From the NCBI GenBank assembly GCA_020849765.1, contig JADLAY010000025.1, forward strand, positions 1 through 64,000: 64,000 bases of DNA. The letters are read 5' to 3'. The notes under the pieces are model-generated. The model saw only the letters and a list, made by a program, of their open reading frames with translations, was not told the origin of the DNA and made no database searches. The first letter of the stretch is position 1. Each line of letters begins with the position of its first letter. A program made the translations under genes and the position numbers. Positions 9,277 through 17,059 of this stretch are shown here, one piece after another. The DNA comes from Anaerolineae bacterium. Lineage in GTDB: Bacteria; Chloroflexota; Anaerolineae; Aggregatilineales; Phototrophicaceae.

Positions 9277-10389
9277 TTATGCGCCGTTTGCGGTTTCGCC
9301 TGCATCCTCATAGTGCTGTACCGCGGCCTTCAGTTGATCGGTGTAATGATAGATATCGTCAAGGGACTCAAGCGGGAGAATCTCTTCCTGCTTGTCGCCA
9401 TTGATGATGCCGATTTGCATGCGGGACTTCGAGAAGCGGAGTCGGCAGATGGATTTGCGATTGTTGTCGTCAAGGAGGATGGCGCAGTAACTCTGCGCAT
9501 CCCGCATGACGATCCTTTTCGCGTCCACGACCTCGCGCAGGATCGCTCGTACGATGCGATGGGCTTCCATTTCATCTTCAGTCGTCTCGACTTGTTTGCC
9601 GTTTTGCGGTGTGAGTTCCGGTTCGGCTTTCGAGAGTTCTTTCTGCTCGGCTATCGAAGTTTCCGTTTCCTGTTGCAGAGCGTTCTTCAATCTGTTTTCA
9701 ACTTGTTCGCTGATAAATTGTTTAAACGCCTGTTTCGTGATGTCGGTAAACTCGCTGACCACAGCTTGCTTGAGGCGCCCAGAATACACTCTGCTGGCAA
9801 ATAGCCGAACGAATTCCTCGCTTGGATCGGCCAATTCTGCTGCCAGAATCTGTTTGATTGCCCCTTTGTATTTGAGTTCTGCCGCCGAACTGAGGATGCG
9901 CTCAACGTCAAACGCTGACTTCGTGAATCTTTTGAGTTCATCGATGTCGCGATCTTTGGCCTCGCTGATGTCTACCACGAAAAAGGGTTTCGGGTCCATC
10001 CTGTTCGGTTGTTCGAGATCTGTGTAGAACTGATAGACAGCACCATCCGTCAGAATACCGAAACGCGCTTCGGTGACGGAAAAATACCGATACAACTGAG
10101 AAGCTTGAACTTTGCTGAGATCAGTTCCATAGCTTTTGCACTCGAACAGCATGATCGGTTTGCCATCTTTGAGGATTGCGTAGTCGACCTTCTCGCCCTT
10201 TTTGATGCCCACGTCAGCAATAAGTTCAGGCGTGACCTCTAGCGGGTTGAATGGGTCGTATCCCAGCGCTTTGATGAAAGGCATGACCAGGGCATTTTTC
10301 GTAGCCTCCTCGGTCTTGATCAGTTTTTGCTGTTTGAGAGTGGGTATCCTTGATGCCAGTTCGCGTACCAGATCGCTAAAATCCATCAT
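9277..10389 (-). CDS. Type I restriction enzyme R-subunit N-terminal-like protein (HSDR_N, stand-alone)
   Basis: A 370-residue protein resembling COG4748 (stand-alone HsdR N-terminal nuclease domain). The N-terminal half has the PD-(D/E)XK core: EEATKNALVMPFIKALGYDPFNP, KVDYAILKDG with the acidic residue, and PIMLFECKSYG with the E-x-K pair. The middle is helical (EFVRLFASRVYSGRLKQAVVSEFTDITKQAF), and the C-terminal 110 residues form a separate beta-rich domain. The first of two adjacent ATGs follows AGGAG by six bases. There is no helicase domain and no HsdM/HsdS nearby, so it is not a complete type I system. The gene is clearly more AT-rich than its surroundings, consistent with transfer. 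It could be a defence nuclease; the function is unproven. Confidence 0.75.
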   Translation of the reverse strand: MMDFSDLVRELASRIPTLKQQKLIKTEEATKNALVMPFIKALGYDPFNPLEVTPELIADVGIKKGEKVDYAILKDGKPIMLFECKSYGTDLSKVQASQLYRYFSVTEARFGILTDGAVYQFYTDLEQPNRMDPKPFFVVDISEAKDRDIDELKRFTKSAFDVERILSSAAELKYKGAIKQILAAELADPSEEFVRLFASRVYSGRLKQAVVSEFTDITKQAFKQFISEQVENRLKNALQQETETSIAEQKELSKAEPELTPQNGKQVETTEDEMEAHRIVRAILREVVDAKRIVMRDAQSYCAILLDDNNRKSICRLRFSKSRMQIGIINGDKQEEILPLESLDDIYHYTDQLKAAVQHYEDAGETANGA

Positions 10390-10544
10390 GAGGTCTCCTG
10401 CATTATAGTTTTGATAATCATCTGTATTGATTTGAATTAATTATACCGACAGTTTCTTAAACTTGCCGTAAAAAATCTCAGCGTAATCCCCTCCCCCCAA
10501 TTCATTGCCTTGCCACCCTATTCCACGATAGAATAGGGGTCATC

Positions 10545-11081
10545 ATGAGTGACTTGACCCCTGACGACACCCTCCTCGGCCTGATCGCCATTCGCGACTG
10601 CCACGGCTATGAATTGATCGAGGCGTTTCGCGATTCGTCGGCGTTGGGCGACATCTGGAAGATGAGCACCAGCCAGATCTACGCGGTACTCAAGCGCCTG
10701 GAAGGGCAGGGCCTGATCGCGGGTCGCGTCGTCGAGTCCGCCAACGCCCCTAACCGCACCGAATACTATCTGACGCCCGCTGGCAAGGGGCGGCTCGACG
10801 CCTGGCTTGACGATCCAGCGCCGTCGGCCAGCATCCGCCGTGTGCGCGTCGAATTCCTGAGCCGCCTCTTCATCGCCCGGCAGTTGAACGTGCCGACGAT
10901 CCCGATCGCACAGCGGCAGCGCCGCACCTGCGAGGCCGAGCGCGAGCGGCTCCTGGGAGAACTGAGCAGCAAAAGCGCCGGGATGAGTTTTCTCGCTCAA
11001 GAGCTGGTGATCGCCCAGCTCGACGCCGTCTTGCGCTGGATTGAACGTTGCGAAATGGTGCCCAAGGATAGGGAGGATTGA
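10545..11081 (+). CDS. PadR family transcriptional regulator
   Basis: A 178-residue PadR-type repressor. The N-terminal winged helix contains the PadR signature LLGLIAIRDCHGYELIEAF, followed by STSQIYAVLKRLEGQGLI and the wing RTEYYLTPAGKGRLDAWL. The C-terminal Vir_C-like helical domain (residues about 95-178) would mediate dimer formation and effector response. Its TGA ends one base before the ATG of the molybdate-binding fusion protein, so the two are co-transcribed and PadR is a good candidate regulator of the transport genes. The usual ModE regulator is not present here. Confidence 0.88.
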   Translation: MSDLTPDDTLLGLIAIRDCHGYELIEAFRDSSALGDIWKMSTSQIYAVLKRLEGQGLIAGRVVESANAPNRTEYYLTPAGKGRLDAWLDDPAPSASIRRVRVEFLSRLFIARQLNVPTIPIAQRQRRTCEAERERLLGELSSKSAGMSFLAQELVIAQLDAVLRWIERCEMVPKDRED

Positions 11082-11082
11082 G

Positions 11083-12357
11083 ATGAAACGCCGCCTGATG
11101 TTACTTCTGGTCGTGGTACTGCTGTTGGGGAGTGTCAGCGCTGTGATGGCGCAAGACCAGGGGGAACTGACGGTATTCGCCGCCGCGTCGCTGACCGACG
11201 CCTATGAATCCATTGCGGATGCCTTCGAGGCGGCCAACCCCGGCGTGAGCATCCTCTACAACTTCGGCGGATCGTCGACGCTGGCGACGCAGTTGGTGCA
11301 GGGCGCGCCGGCGGATGTCTTCGCCAGCGCCAACAACGCGCAGATGGCCGTCGCCCAGGAGGGCGGGCGCATCGCCGGGGCACCGCGCACCTTCGCCAAG
11401 AACCGCCTCGTGCTGATCGTCCCGGCCAGCAACCCGGCGAACATCCTCTCCCTGCGCGACCTGGCGAACCCCGGCATCAACCTGATCCTGGCGGCGCCGG
11501 ATGTGCCCGTGCGCTCGTACACGGACACGATGCTGGAGCGCATGGCCGCCGACCCGGCCTACGGCCCTGATTATCGCGACGCCGTGCTCGCCAACCTCGT
11601 CTCGGAAGAACCGAACGTGCGCCAGGTCTCGGCCAAGGTCGCGCTCGGCGAGGCCGATGCCGGTGTCGTCTATCTGTCCGACGTGACGCCGGACATCGCC
11701 GCCGACGTGCTCGCGCTGCCGATCCCGGATGCCTTCAACACGATCGCGACCTATCCGATCGCCGTGACTGACGACAGTGCTCTGCCGGAACTGGCGCAGC
11801 GCTATGTCGATTTCATCCTGTCGGATGCCGGGCAGGACATTCTGGTCGAGTGGGGCTTCGTCTCGGTGCGCATTCCGGCGCTGCCGGATACGGTGACGCT
11901 GCCGACCGATGGTTCGCTGCTGGTCGATGGGCAGGTCTTGAACCCGCTGTCGCTGACCGCAGACAGCCTGCGTGCCGACTATGCCGCGCAAACCGTCGAC
12001 GTCAGCTACGTGAGCGGTGAGGAGACCGTGACAGCCTCGTTCACCGGCGCGCTGCTCTGGGATGTGATCAACGCCGCGCAGCCCAACCTGAACGCCGACC
12101 TGAACAACGACAAGCTGAGCATGTTCATCGTGGTGACCGGCGCGGACGGCTACCAGGCCGTGATCGCCTGGGCCGAGATCGACCCCGCTTATGGCAACCA
12201 GCCGGTCTTGATCGCTTACGATCAGGACGGGGGGCCGCTGGCGGACGATCTCGGCTCGCTGCGGTTGGTCGTGGCGGGGGATGCGCGTGGCGGGCGCTAC
12301 GTGCGCGGCGTCGTCAACGTGAGTCTGCGGGATGCGCCGGCGCCGTCGAGCGACTGA
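11083..12357 (+). CDS. modA: Molybdate-type ABC substrate-binding protein fused to a molybdopterin-oxidoreductase-like domain
   Basis: A 424-residue secreted protein. ATG 11083 follows GGGAGGA and begins a signal peptide (KRRLMLLLVVVLLLGSVSAVMA). Residues about 27-265 are ModA: LTVFAAASLTDAYESIADAF, YNFGGSSTLATQLVQGAPADVFASA, and GEADAGVVYLSD. Residues about 275-420 are a second domain resembling small sulfite-oxidase-fold (Oxidored_molyb) proteins: LSLTADSLRADY, SFTGALLWDVI, VTGADGYQAVIAWAEIDPAYGNQPVLI, and LRLVVAGDARGGRYVRGVVNV. An ordinary ModA is about 250 residues. The gene lies between padR (1-base gap) and modB (16-base gap). The second domain may bind molybdate or pterin, or act only as a structural module; that is inference. 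Confidence 0.8.
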   Translation: MKRRLMLLLVVVLLLGSVSAVMAQDQGELTVFAAASLTDAYESIADAFEAANPGVSILYNFGGSSTLATQLVQGAPADVFASANNAQMAVAQEGGRIAGAPRTFAKNRLVLIVPASNPANILSLRDLANPGINLILAAPDVPVRSYTDTMLERMAADPAYGPDYRDAVLANLVSEEPNVRQVSAKVALGEADAGVVYLSDVTPDIAADVLALPIPDAFNTIATYPIAVTDDSALPELAQRYVDFILSDAGQDILVEWGFVSVRIPALPDTVTLPTDGSLLVDGQVLNPLSLTADSLRADYAAQTVDVSYVSGEETVTASFTGALLWDVINAAQPNLNADLNNDKLSMFIVVTGADGYQAVIAWAEIDPAYGNQPVLIAYDQDGGPLADDLGSLRLVVAGDARGGRYVRGVVNVSLRDAPAPSSD

Positions 12358-12373
12358 TGCGGCAGGCGCATAG

Positions 12374-13177
12374 ATGGTGTTGAAACGCTCGGCTTTTGCG
12401 TTCGTCGGGGTGGTCGGGATGCTCTTCCTGAGCGTCCCGATTGGGGTGCTCGCTCTACACTCGGTGGAAACCGGCGCCTGGCAGTCACTCGAAGGCTCGC
12501 TCGTCCCGGACGCGGTCTATCTCAGCCTGGTCACGACCGCGATCACCACCGTCCTCACGCTCGTCTTCGGCACGCCGCTGGCCTACATCCTGGCACGCTG
12601 GCGTTTTCGCGCCCGCCGCGTCATCAACGTGCTGGTCGAGCTGCCGATCGTGCTGCCGCCCGCCGTCGCCGGGCTGGCGCTGCTGCTGACGTTAGGGCGG
12701 CGCGGTGTCTTCGGCCCGCTGCTCGAACGCTTTGATATCGTGCTGCCCTTCTCGATGATGGCGGTCGTCATCGCGCAGGCGTTCGTCTCGGCGCCGTTCT
12801 ACATCCGCGCGGCGCAGGTCGGCTTCCAGGGCATCCCGCGCGATATCGAGGACGCCGCGCGCGTCGATGGCGCGGGCAGCATCCGGCTGTTCTTCTTCGT
12901 CACGGTGCCGCTGGCGGCGCGCTCGCTCGGCGCCGGGCTGGTGCTCAGTTGGGCGCGGGCGCTGGGCGAATTCGGCGCGACGATCCTGTTCGCGGGCAGC
13001 CTGCAAGGGCGCACGCAGACGATGCCGCTGATGATCTATAACATCCTGGAGCGCGACATCGACGCGGCGGTCACGACCGGGCTGCTGCTGGTCGGCTTCG
13101 CGCTGGTGGCGCTGCTGCTGGCGCAGACCTTCAACCGCCGCCCCGGCGATTTCGATCCGCTGTCCGGGGCGTATTGA
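12374..13177 (+). CDS. modB: Molybdate ABC transporter permease
   Basis: A 267-residue permease with five or six helices and ModB/CysT-type motifs: SLVTTAITTVLTLVFGTPLAYILA, ELPIVLPPAVAGLALLL, QAFVSAPFYIRAAQVGFQGI, and the EAA loop DIEDAARVDGAGSIRLFFFVTVPL. The ending SWARALGEFGATILFAGSLQGRTQTMPLMIY is highly typical of molybdate/sulfate permeases. It belongs to the padR-modA operon. No modC ATPase follows: the next gene is convergent. The ATPase must be shared or encoded elsewhere. Confidence 0.9.
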   Translation: MVLKRSAFAFVGVVGMLFLSVPIGVLALHSVETGAWQSLEGSLVPDAVYLSLVTTAITTVLTLVFGTPLAYILARWRFRARRVINVLVELPIVLPPAVAGLALLLTLGRRGVFGPLLERFDIVLPFSMMAVVIAQAFVSAPFYIRAAQVGFQGIPRDIEDAARVDGAGSIRLFFFVTVPLAARSLGAGLVLSWARALGEFGATILFAGSLQGRTQTMPLMIYNILERDIDAAVTTGLLLVGFALVALLLAQTFNRRPGDFDPLSGAY

Positions 13178-13183
13178 GACAAA

Positions 13184-13248
13184 GGGTTTGGCGCCGCCAA
13201 ACCCCTACGATCGCATTTTCATTCGCCGGATGACCTATGGGTCATCCG
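13184..13248. repeat. Two palindromes between convergent modB and eda
   Basis: The first hairpin (13184-13204) has arms GGGTTTGGC/GCCAAACCC and is followed by CCTAC, an end of the modular palindrome family; a near-identical core occurs at 51102-51132 in opposite orientation. The second (13227-13248) has arms CGGATGACC/GGTCATCCG with a 4-base loop. Both sit in the 76-base gap between convergent genes and may help end transcription from either side, though no T-tract is present. Confidence 0.6.
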
Positions 13249-13253
13249 TACGT

Positions 13254-13913
13254 CTAAGACCCCCGCACCTCGTGGGCGATGGCGACGCTCTCGCGAGCGA
13301 GGCGCGCGATCTCGTCGAACTTGCCCGCGGCGATCTGCGCCTTGCTGGCGATCCAACTGCCGCCGACGGCATGGATGGCGGGCACGCGCAGGAATTCGGC
13401 CAGCGTCTCCAGGTTGACCCCGCCTGTCGGCATGAACTTCATGTCGGCGAAGGGTGAACTGAGCGCCTTGATCGCCTTGACGCCGCCGTAGACATCCGCC
13501 GGGAAGAATTTGACCACGCGCAGCCCCTGCTTGCGTGCCGCCATGATCTCCGACGGCGTGACCGCGCCGGGCAGCACCGGCACCCCGCGCTCCAGGCACC
13601 ACGCCACGAACTCCGGATCGTAACCGGGCGAGACGAGGAAGCGCGCCCCGGCGGCCAGCGCCTGCTCCGCCTGATCGATGGTGATGACGGTGCCCGCGCC
13701 GAGCAGCATGTCCGGCACTTCGTCGCGGATGGCGGTCATGGCGTCGAGCGCCGGCGCCGTGCGCATGGTGATCTCGATGCAGTCGATCCCGCCTTCGAGC
13801 AGTGCCTGGGCGAGCGGCACGGCATCCGCTGCATTGTCGATGACGATGACCGGGACGATGCCGATGGCGCCAACCTGAGCGAGTACGGCGGTGTTCATTT
13901 GGGCGGCAGACAT
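13254..13913 (-). CDS. eda: 2-dehydro-3-deoxy-phosphogluconate / 4-hydroxy-2-oxoglutarate aldolase
   Basis: A 219-residue class I KDPG/KHG aldolase, the normal size. It cleaves 2-keto-3-deoxy-6-phosphogluconate to pyruvate and glyceraldehyde 3-phosphate (Entner-Doudoroff or hexuronate pathway). Catalytic residues are visible: Glu47 and Arg51 in IEITMRT, the Schiff-base Lys135 in VVKFFPAD, plus LGAGTVI, FLVSPGYDPE, LPGAVTPSE and the phosphate loop MPTGGV. The ATG is preceded by AGGAGG at optimal distance. No edd or sugar-acid genes are adjacent, so it appears to be a single-gene unit. Confidence 0.92.
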   Translation of the reverse strand: MSAAQMNTAVLAQVGAIGIVPVIVIDNAADAVPLAQALLEGGIDCIEITMRTAPALDAMTAIRDEVPDMLLGAGTVITIDQAEQALAAGARFLVSPGYDPEFVAWCLERGVPVLPGAVTPSEIMAARKQGLRVVKFFPADVYGGVKAIKALSSPFADMKFMPTGGVNLETLAEFLRVPAIHAVGGSWIASKAQIAAGKFDEIARLARESVAIAHEVRGS

Positions 13914-14092
13914 GAGTCCTCCTGGGCAGGGGCGTCCTGCGCATTTTTCTAAGTGTCTCTATTGTACTGCGGGCAATCGGTGTGGGGGATGCAGAAGGTC
14001 GATTGCACCGCAAAAGGCGGTCTTGGTGGTGCTTGATCGCGATTCAGCGGCGTGCTACGGTTGAGCCTATCGCAACCCAGGGGGACCGAAAC

Positions 14093-14542
14093 ATGGCAAT
14101 CGACCGGGGATTTGTCGAGCGCAATCGTGCGCAAACGGAGCGCATACGAGCGCTGGTGGCCGGGCTGAGCGACGCCGATCTGCTGCGGCCTGTCGGCGAG
14201 CACTGGACGGTCGGCGTGGCGCTGGCCCACATCGCCTTCTGGGATGGGCGCGTGTTGGCCGTGCTCGATGCATCCGAACGCAAGGGTGAGGTCTCCGCGC
14301 AGCAAATCGACATCATCGTCAACGACATCTCGCTGCCGCTGTGGGCGGCCATCCCGCCGCGCGAGGCCGGGCGCATCGCCATCGCCAACGCCGAGATGCT
14401 CGACCAGCGGCTGGAAGCGCTGGCGCCGGAACTGCTGGAGCAGATCGCCGTCTACAACGTGCGCTACGTCGAACGCGCGCGCCATCGCGGCGAACATCTG
14501 GATGAGATCGATGCGGCGCTGGCGGCGGCGCTCAAGGGCTGA
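14093..14542 (+). CDS. DinB/maleylpyruvate-isomerase-like four-helix protein
   Basis: A 149-residue protein of the DinB/MDMPI (mycothiol-dependent) superfamily. ATG 14093 has AGGGGGA nine bases upstream; the longer open frame is not needed. Visible family features are VAGLSDADLLRPVGEHWTVGVALAHIAFWDGRVL, where WT and H-xx-FWD form the start of the metal-site helix, and a C-terminal helix YVERARHRGEHLDEI with possible His ligands. Members are metal-dependent thiol transferases or of unknown function; the substrate cannot be told. It ends three bases before the stop of the convergent antiporter gene. Confidence 0.65.
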   Translation: MAIDRGFVERNRAQTERIRALVAGLSDADLLRPVGEHWTVGVALAHIAFWDGRVLAVLDASERKGEVSAQQIDIIVNDISLPLWAAIPPREAGRIAIANAEMLDQRLEALAPELLEQIAVYNVRYVERARHRGEHLDEIDAALAAALKG

Positions 14543-14545
14543 TCG

Positions 14546-16168
14546 CTAGCTTTCGGTCGGTGGCGGCACCGTCGGCGGCACGGGCAGCGTCGGCGTCGAC
14601 AGCGATTCCAGTAGTTTTTCGGCGTTAGGATCGTGATTCTCGATGTCGTTCAGCGCCTGGTCGAGTTCGACGGCCACCGCTTCGAATGCCTCTTCGGAGA
14701 TGATGCCGCTGGCACGCAGTTCGTTGAGCGCGCTGCGCCGCGCGCGCAGCATCTCCAGGCGCGCGGTCTCCAGGTTCTCGTCAGCCAGCTGTGGATCGGA
14801 ACGCAGCAGTTCGCGCAGGCTGGCGGACATGCTGGTGATATCTTCCGAAAGCTGCGGCTTGAGTTCGTCCCAGGTGTAGGACGAGATCAGCCCCTTGCGC
14901 TGGAGCATGTGCAAGTGCGTTTCGGCGGCCTGCATGGTGACCAGACGGGCGTGACGCGTCTCGTACTCCGTCTCCGCTTCCGTGTTGCGCTTGAGCAGCC
15001 CCAACCGCCGCAGCAGCAGCCGAATCGTCGTACCCTGAACGAACAGCGTGAACAGCACGACGCCGAACGTCATCGACGTCAGCAGGCTGCGATCTTCACC
15101 GATGGTGAACGGCAGGCTGAGCACGAGCGCCAGGCTAATGGCACCGCGCAGACCGCCCCAGGCCAACACGTGGCTGAAGCTGCGCGGGATCGGCTCGCCC
15201 AGCCGATTCGCCAGCAGCCCCAGGCCGTAGATAACGACGAAGCGCGCTACCAGCACTGCGATGATCGCCAGCAGGATCGGCTGCCAGACGGTCGCCAGAT
15301 GCGGCAGATTCACGTCCAGGCCGATGAGCAGGAAGACGAACGAGTTCGCCAGGAAGGCGACGTACTCCCAGAAGTGATTGAGGATGATGCGGGTCGTCGG
15401 GCTCATGCCGCGGATGCCGACGTTGCCATTGAGCAGCCCGGCAGCGACGACGGCCAGCACACCGCTCGCATGCAGGTTTTCCGCCAGCAGATACGAGCCG
15501 AAGGCGACGACGGTCGTCAGCGTGATCTCGATCAGGTGATCGTCGACGCGCGCGATCAGCCAGGCGACCGCGTAGCCGAAGACGATGCCGACGGCGATGC
15601 CGCCCGCCGCCACGCGCACGAAGTCGAAGATGCCCGTGAACAGGTCCGCCTCGCCGGTCAGCGCCATGCCGAGCATGAGGTCGAAGACGACGATGGCCGT
15701 GCCATCATTGAACAGGCTTTCGCCCTCGACGATGACGCCCAGCCGCTTAGGCACGCCGAGCGTACGGAACAGGGCGATGATCGCGACCGGGTCGGTCGCT
15801 GCGATCAGCGCGCCGAAGACGAGCGCCATCCGCAGCTCCAAGGCGCCGATCAGCGTCAGCAGGCCGCCGACGAGGAAGGTCGTCACCAACACGCCGGGTA
15901 CAGCAAAGACGAGGATGCCGGGCAGATTGCGCTTGAGTTCGCCCAGGTCGAGATGGAAGGCCGCCTCGAAGACGAGCGGCGGCACGAAGATCGCCAGGAT
16001 CAGATCCGGCGTCAGATCGATTTGAAATGGCTGCAGCAGGCTGACGAGCAGGCCGACTGCCACCAGCGCCACGGTATACGGCAGCCGCAGCCGCTGGATG
16101 GCAATCGCCACCAGGGAGATGATAAGCAGGAGTTCGATAACGATCGTTTCGACCTGGAATATCTGCAT
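14546..16168 (-). CDS. Na+/H+ antiporter, CPA1 family (NhaP-like)
   Basis: A 540-residue integral membrane antiporter with about twelve helices in residues 1-400 and a helical cytoplasmic tail (residues about 410-540, ending in a Pro/Thr-rich stretch). CPA1 motifs are present: FVPPLVFEAAFHLDLGELKRN, ALIAATDPVAIIALFRTLGVPKRL with the conserved Asp-Pro, GESLFNDGTAIVVFDL containing the ND ion-binding pair, and the late SHVLAWGGLRGAISLALVLSLP. It exchanges cytoplasmic Na+ (or K+) for protons for pH and salt balance. The ATG at 16168 directly precedes the first helix. Confidence 0.9.
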   Translation of the reverse strand: MQIFQVETIVIELLLIISLVAIAIQRLRLPYTVALVAVGLLVSLLQPFQIDLTPDLILAIFVPPLVFEAAFHLDLGELKRNLPGILVFAVPGVLVTTFLVGGLLTLIGALELRMALVFGALIAATDPVAIIALFRTLGVPKRLGVIVEGESLFNDGTAIVVFDLMLGMALTGEADLFTGIFDFVRVAAGGIAVGIVFGYAVAWLIARVDDHLIEITLTTVVAFGSYLLAENLHASGVLAVVAAGLLNGNVGIRGMSPTTRIILNHFWEYVAFLANSFVFLLIGLDVNLPHLATVWQPILLAIIAVLVARFVVIYGLGLLANRLGEPIPRSFSHVLAWGGLRGAISLALVLSLPFTIGEDRSLLTSMTFGVVLFTLFVQGTTIRLLLRRLGLLKRNTEAETEYETRHARLVTMQAAETHLHMLQRKGLISSYTWDELKPQLSEDITSMSASLRELLRSDPQLADENLETARLEMLRARRSALNELRASGIISEEAFEAVAVELDQALNDIENHDPNAEKLLESLSTPTLPVPPTVPPPTES

Positions 16169-16236
16169 GGCATCTCAGTTGGCTTTGTGGACGACTCTGG
16201 GACACGAGTATAACGCACACGCGCGAAGATGGCAGA

Positions 16237-16293
16237 ACGGGGCATGCCCTGTCCCTCCAACACACCCGTTGGGACGGCATGAATGCCGTTCGC
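16237..16293. repeat. Pair of modular palindromes
   Basis: Two hairpins lie side by side in the 231-base divergent gap between the antiporter and ybaK: one around GGGGCATGCCC with a trailing TGTCCC (16239-16255), and GGGACGGCAT/ATGCCGTTC (16271-16292). They are imperfect members of the modular palindrome family. Confidence 0.5.
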
Positions 16294-16350
16294 CTTCCCT
16301 CATCTCGGCCTATATCAGATTCATCCCTGATTCGATACCCGGCGAAAGTC

Positions 16351-16356
16351 TATAAT
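16351..16356 (+). promoter_or_regulatory. Candidate -10 box for ybaK
   Basis: TATAAT at 16351-16356 lies 44 bases before the ybaK ATG. The upstream region has only a weak -35 (TGATTC at 16328). Confidence 0.35.
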
Positions 16357-16399
16357 GGGCGTCTACACCGTATCGGGAACAGCGTGAGGATGTGAGGGA

Positions 16400-16882
16400 A
16401 TGACCGACAAATTGAACACGATGCGCATCTTGGAGCAGCAGAAGATCCCTTACGAGGCGCTGCACTACCCGGATACGCTGCGCGATGCGGAGGAGATCGC
16501 CGAGGTGCTCGGCCTGCCGCCGTACCTCGTCTACAAGACGCTGGTCACGCAGCCGGAGCAGGGCAGCAAGCCGATCCTGGTCATGCTGGCGTCGGATCGC
16601 GCGCTCGACCTGAAAAAGCTGGCGGCGGTCGCCGGGCTGAAGAAGGTGCGCATGGCGGCGCACAAAGACGCCGAGGCGCTGACCGGACTCAAAGTTGGCG
16701 GCATCAGCGCGCTGGCGTTGATCCAGAAGAACTGGACGGTCTTCCTCGACCAACCGGCGACCGAACACGAGCACATCCTGATCAGCGCTGGGCAGCGCGG
16801 CACGCAGCTGCGCGTGCCGACGATGGCGCTCGTGCGCCTGGTGCGCGCGCGCATCGCCGACGTCAGCACGGAGAAAGAGTAG
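16400..16882 (+). CDS. ybaK: Cys-tRNA(Pro)/Cys-tRNA(Cys) deacylase YbaK
   Basis: A 160-residue single-domain YbaK/EbsC protein that hydrolyses Cys-tRNA(Pro) formed by prolyl-tRNA synthetase errors. Features seen are YVL-type start LNTMRILEQQKIPYEALHYP, EEIAEVLGLPPYLVYKTLVTQ with the conserved catalytic Lys, LKKLAAVAGLKKVRMA, and VGGISALAL (usually GGISPxG). The end LRVPTMALVRLVRARIADV is typical. It appears monocistronic behind a TATAAT box, followed by a large dispersed repeat. Confidence 0.9.
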   Translation: MTDKLNTMRILEQQKIPYEALHYPDTLRDAEEIAEVLGLPPYLVYKTLVTQPEQGSKPILVMLASDRALDLKKLAAVAGLKKVRMAAHKDAEALTGLKVGGISALALIQKNWTVFLDQPATEHEHILISAGQRGTQLRVPTMALVRLVRARIADVSTEKE

Positions 16883-16907
16883 CGGTTGGCTGTTGGCCCT
16901 TCAGCTG

Positions 16908-17041
16908 ATTGAGGCGTGACCTTAATTCAGTTTCGCTGTTGCTTACCCTCAACCCCCGGCCCCTTCTCCCTAAGGGCGAAGGGGAGAAAAACCGGCTCTG
17001 AAAGTCCCTCTCCTACGGGAGAGGGATTTAGGGTGAGGGCC
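16908..17041. repeat. Long dispersed intergenic repeat, copy 1
   Basis: About 134 bp containing two hairpins: CCCCTTCTCCCT/AGGGCGAAGGGG and CCCTCTCC/GGAGAGGG, ending in the widespread TTTAGGGTGAGGGC motif. It is the reverse complement of the copy at 48026-48158, including about 35 bp of outer flank (GAGGCGTGACCTTAATTCAG on this side). A third, shorter copy is at 52667-52760. It fills the gap between convergent ybaK and pfkA. Confidence 0.8.
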
Positions 17042-17059
17042 TTACAATCCGCTCGCGTC

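Noticed and set aside
14633..16213. 526-codon plus-strand frame
   Set aside because: Antisense of the Na+/H+ antiporter; no motif.
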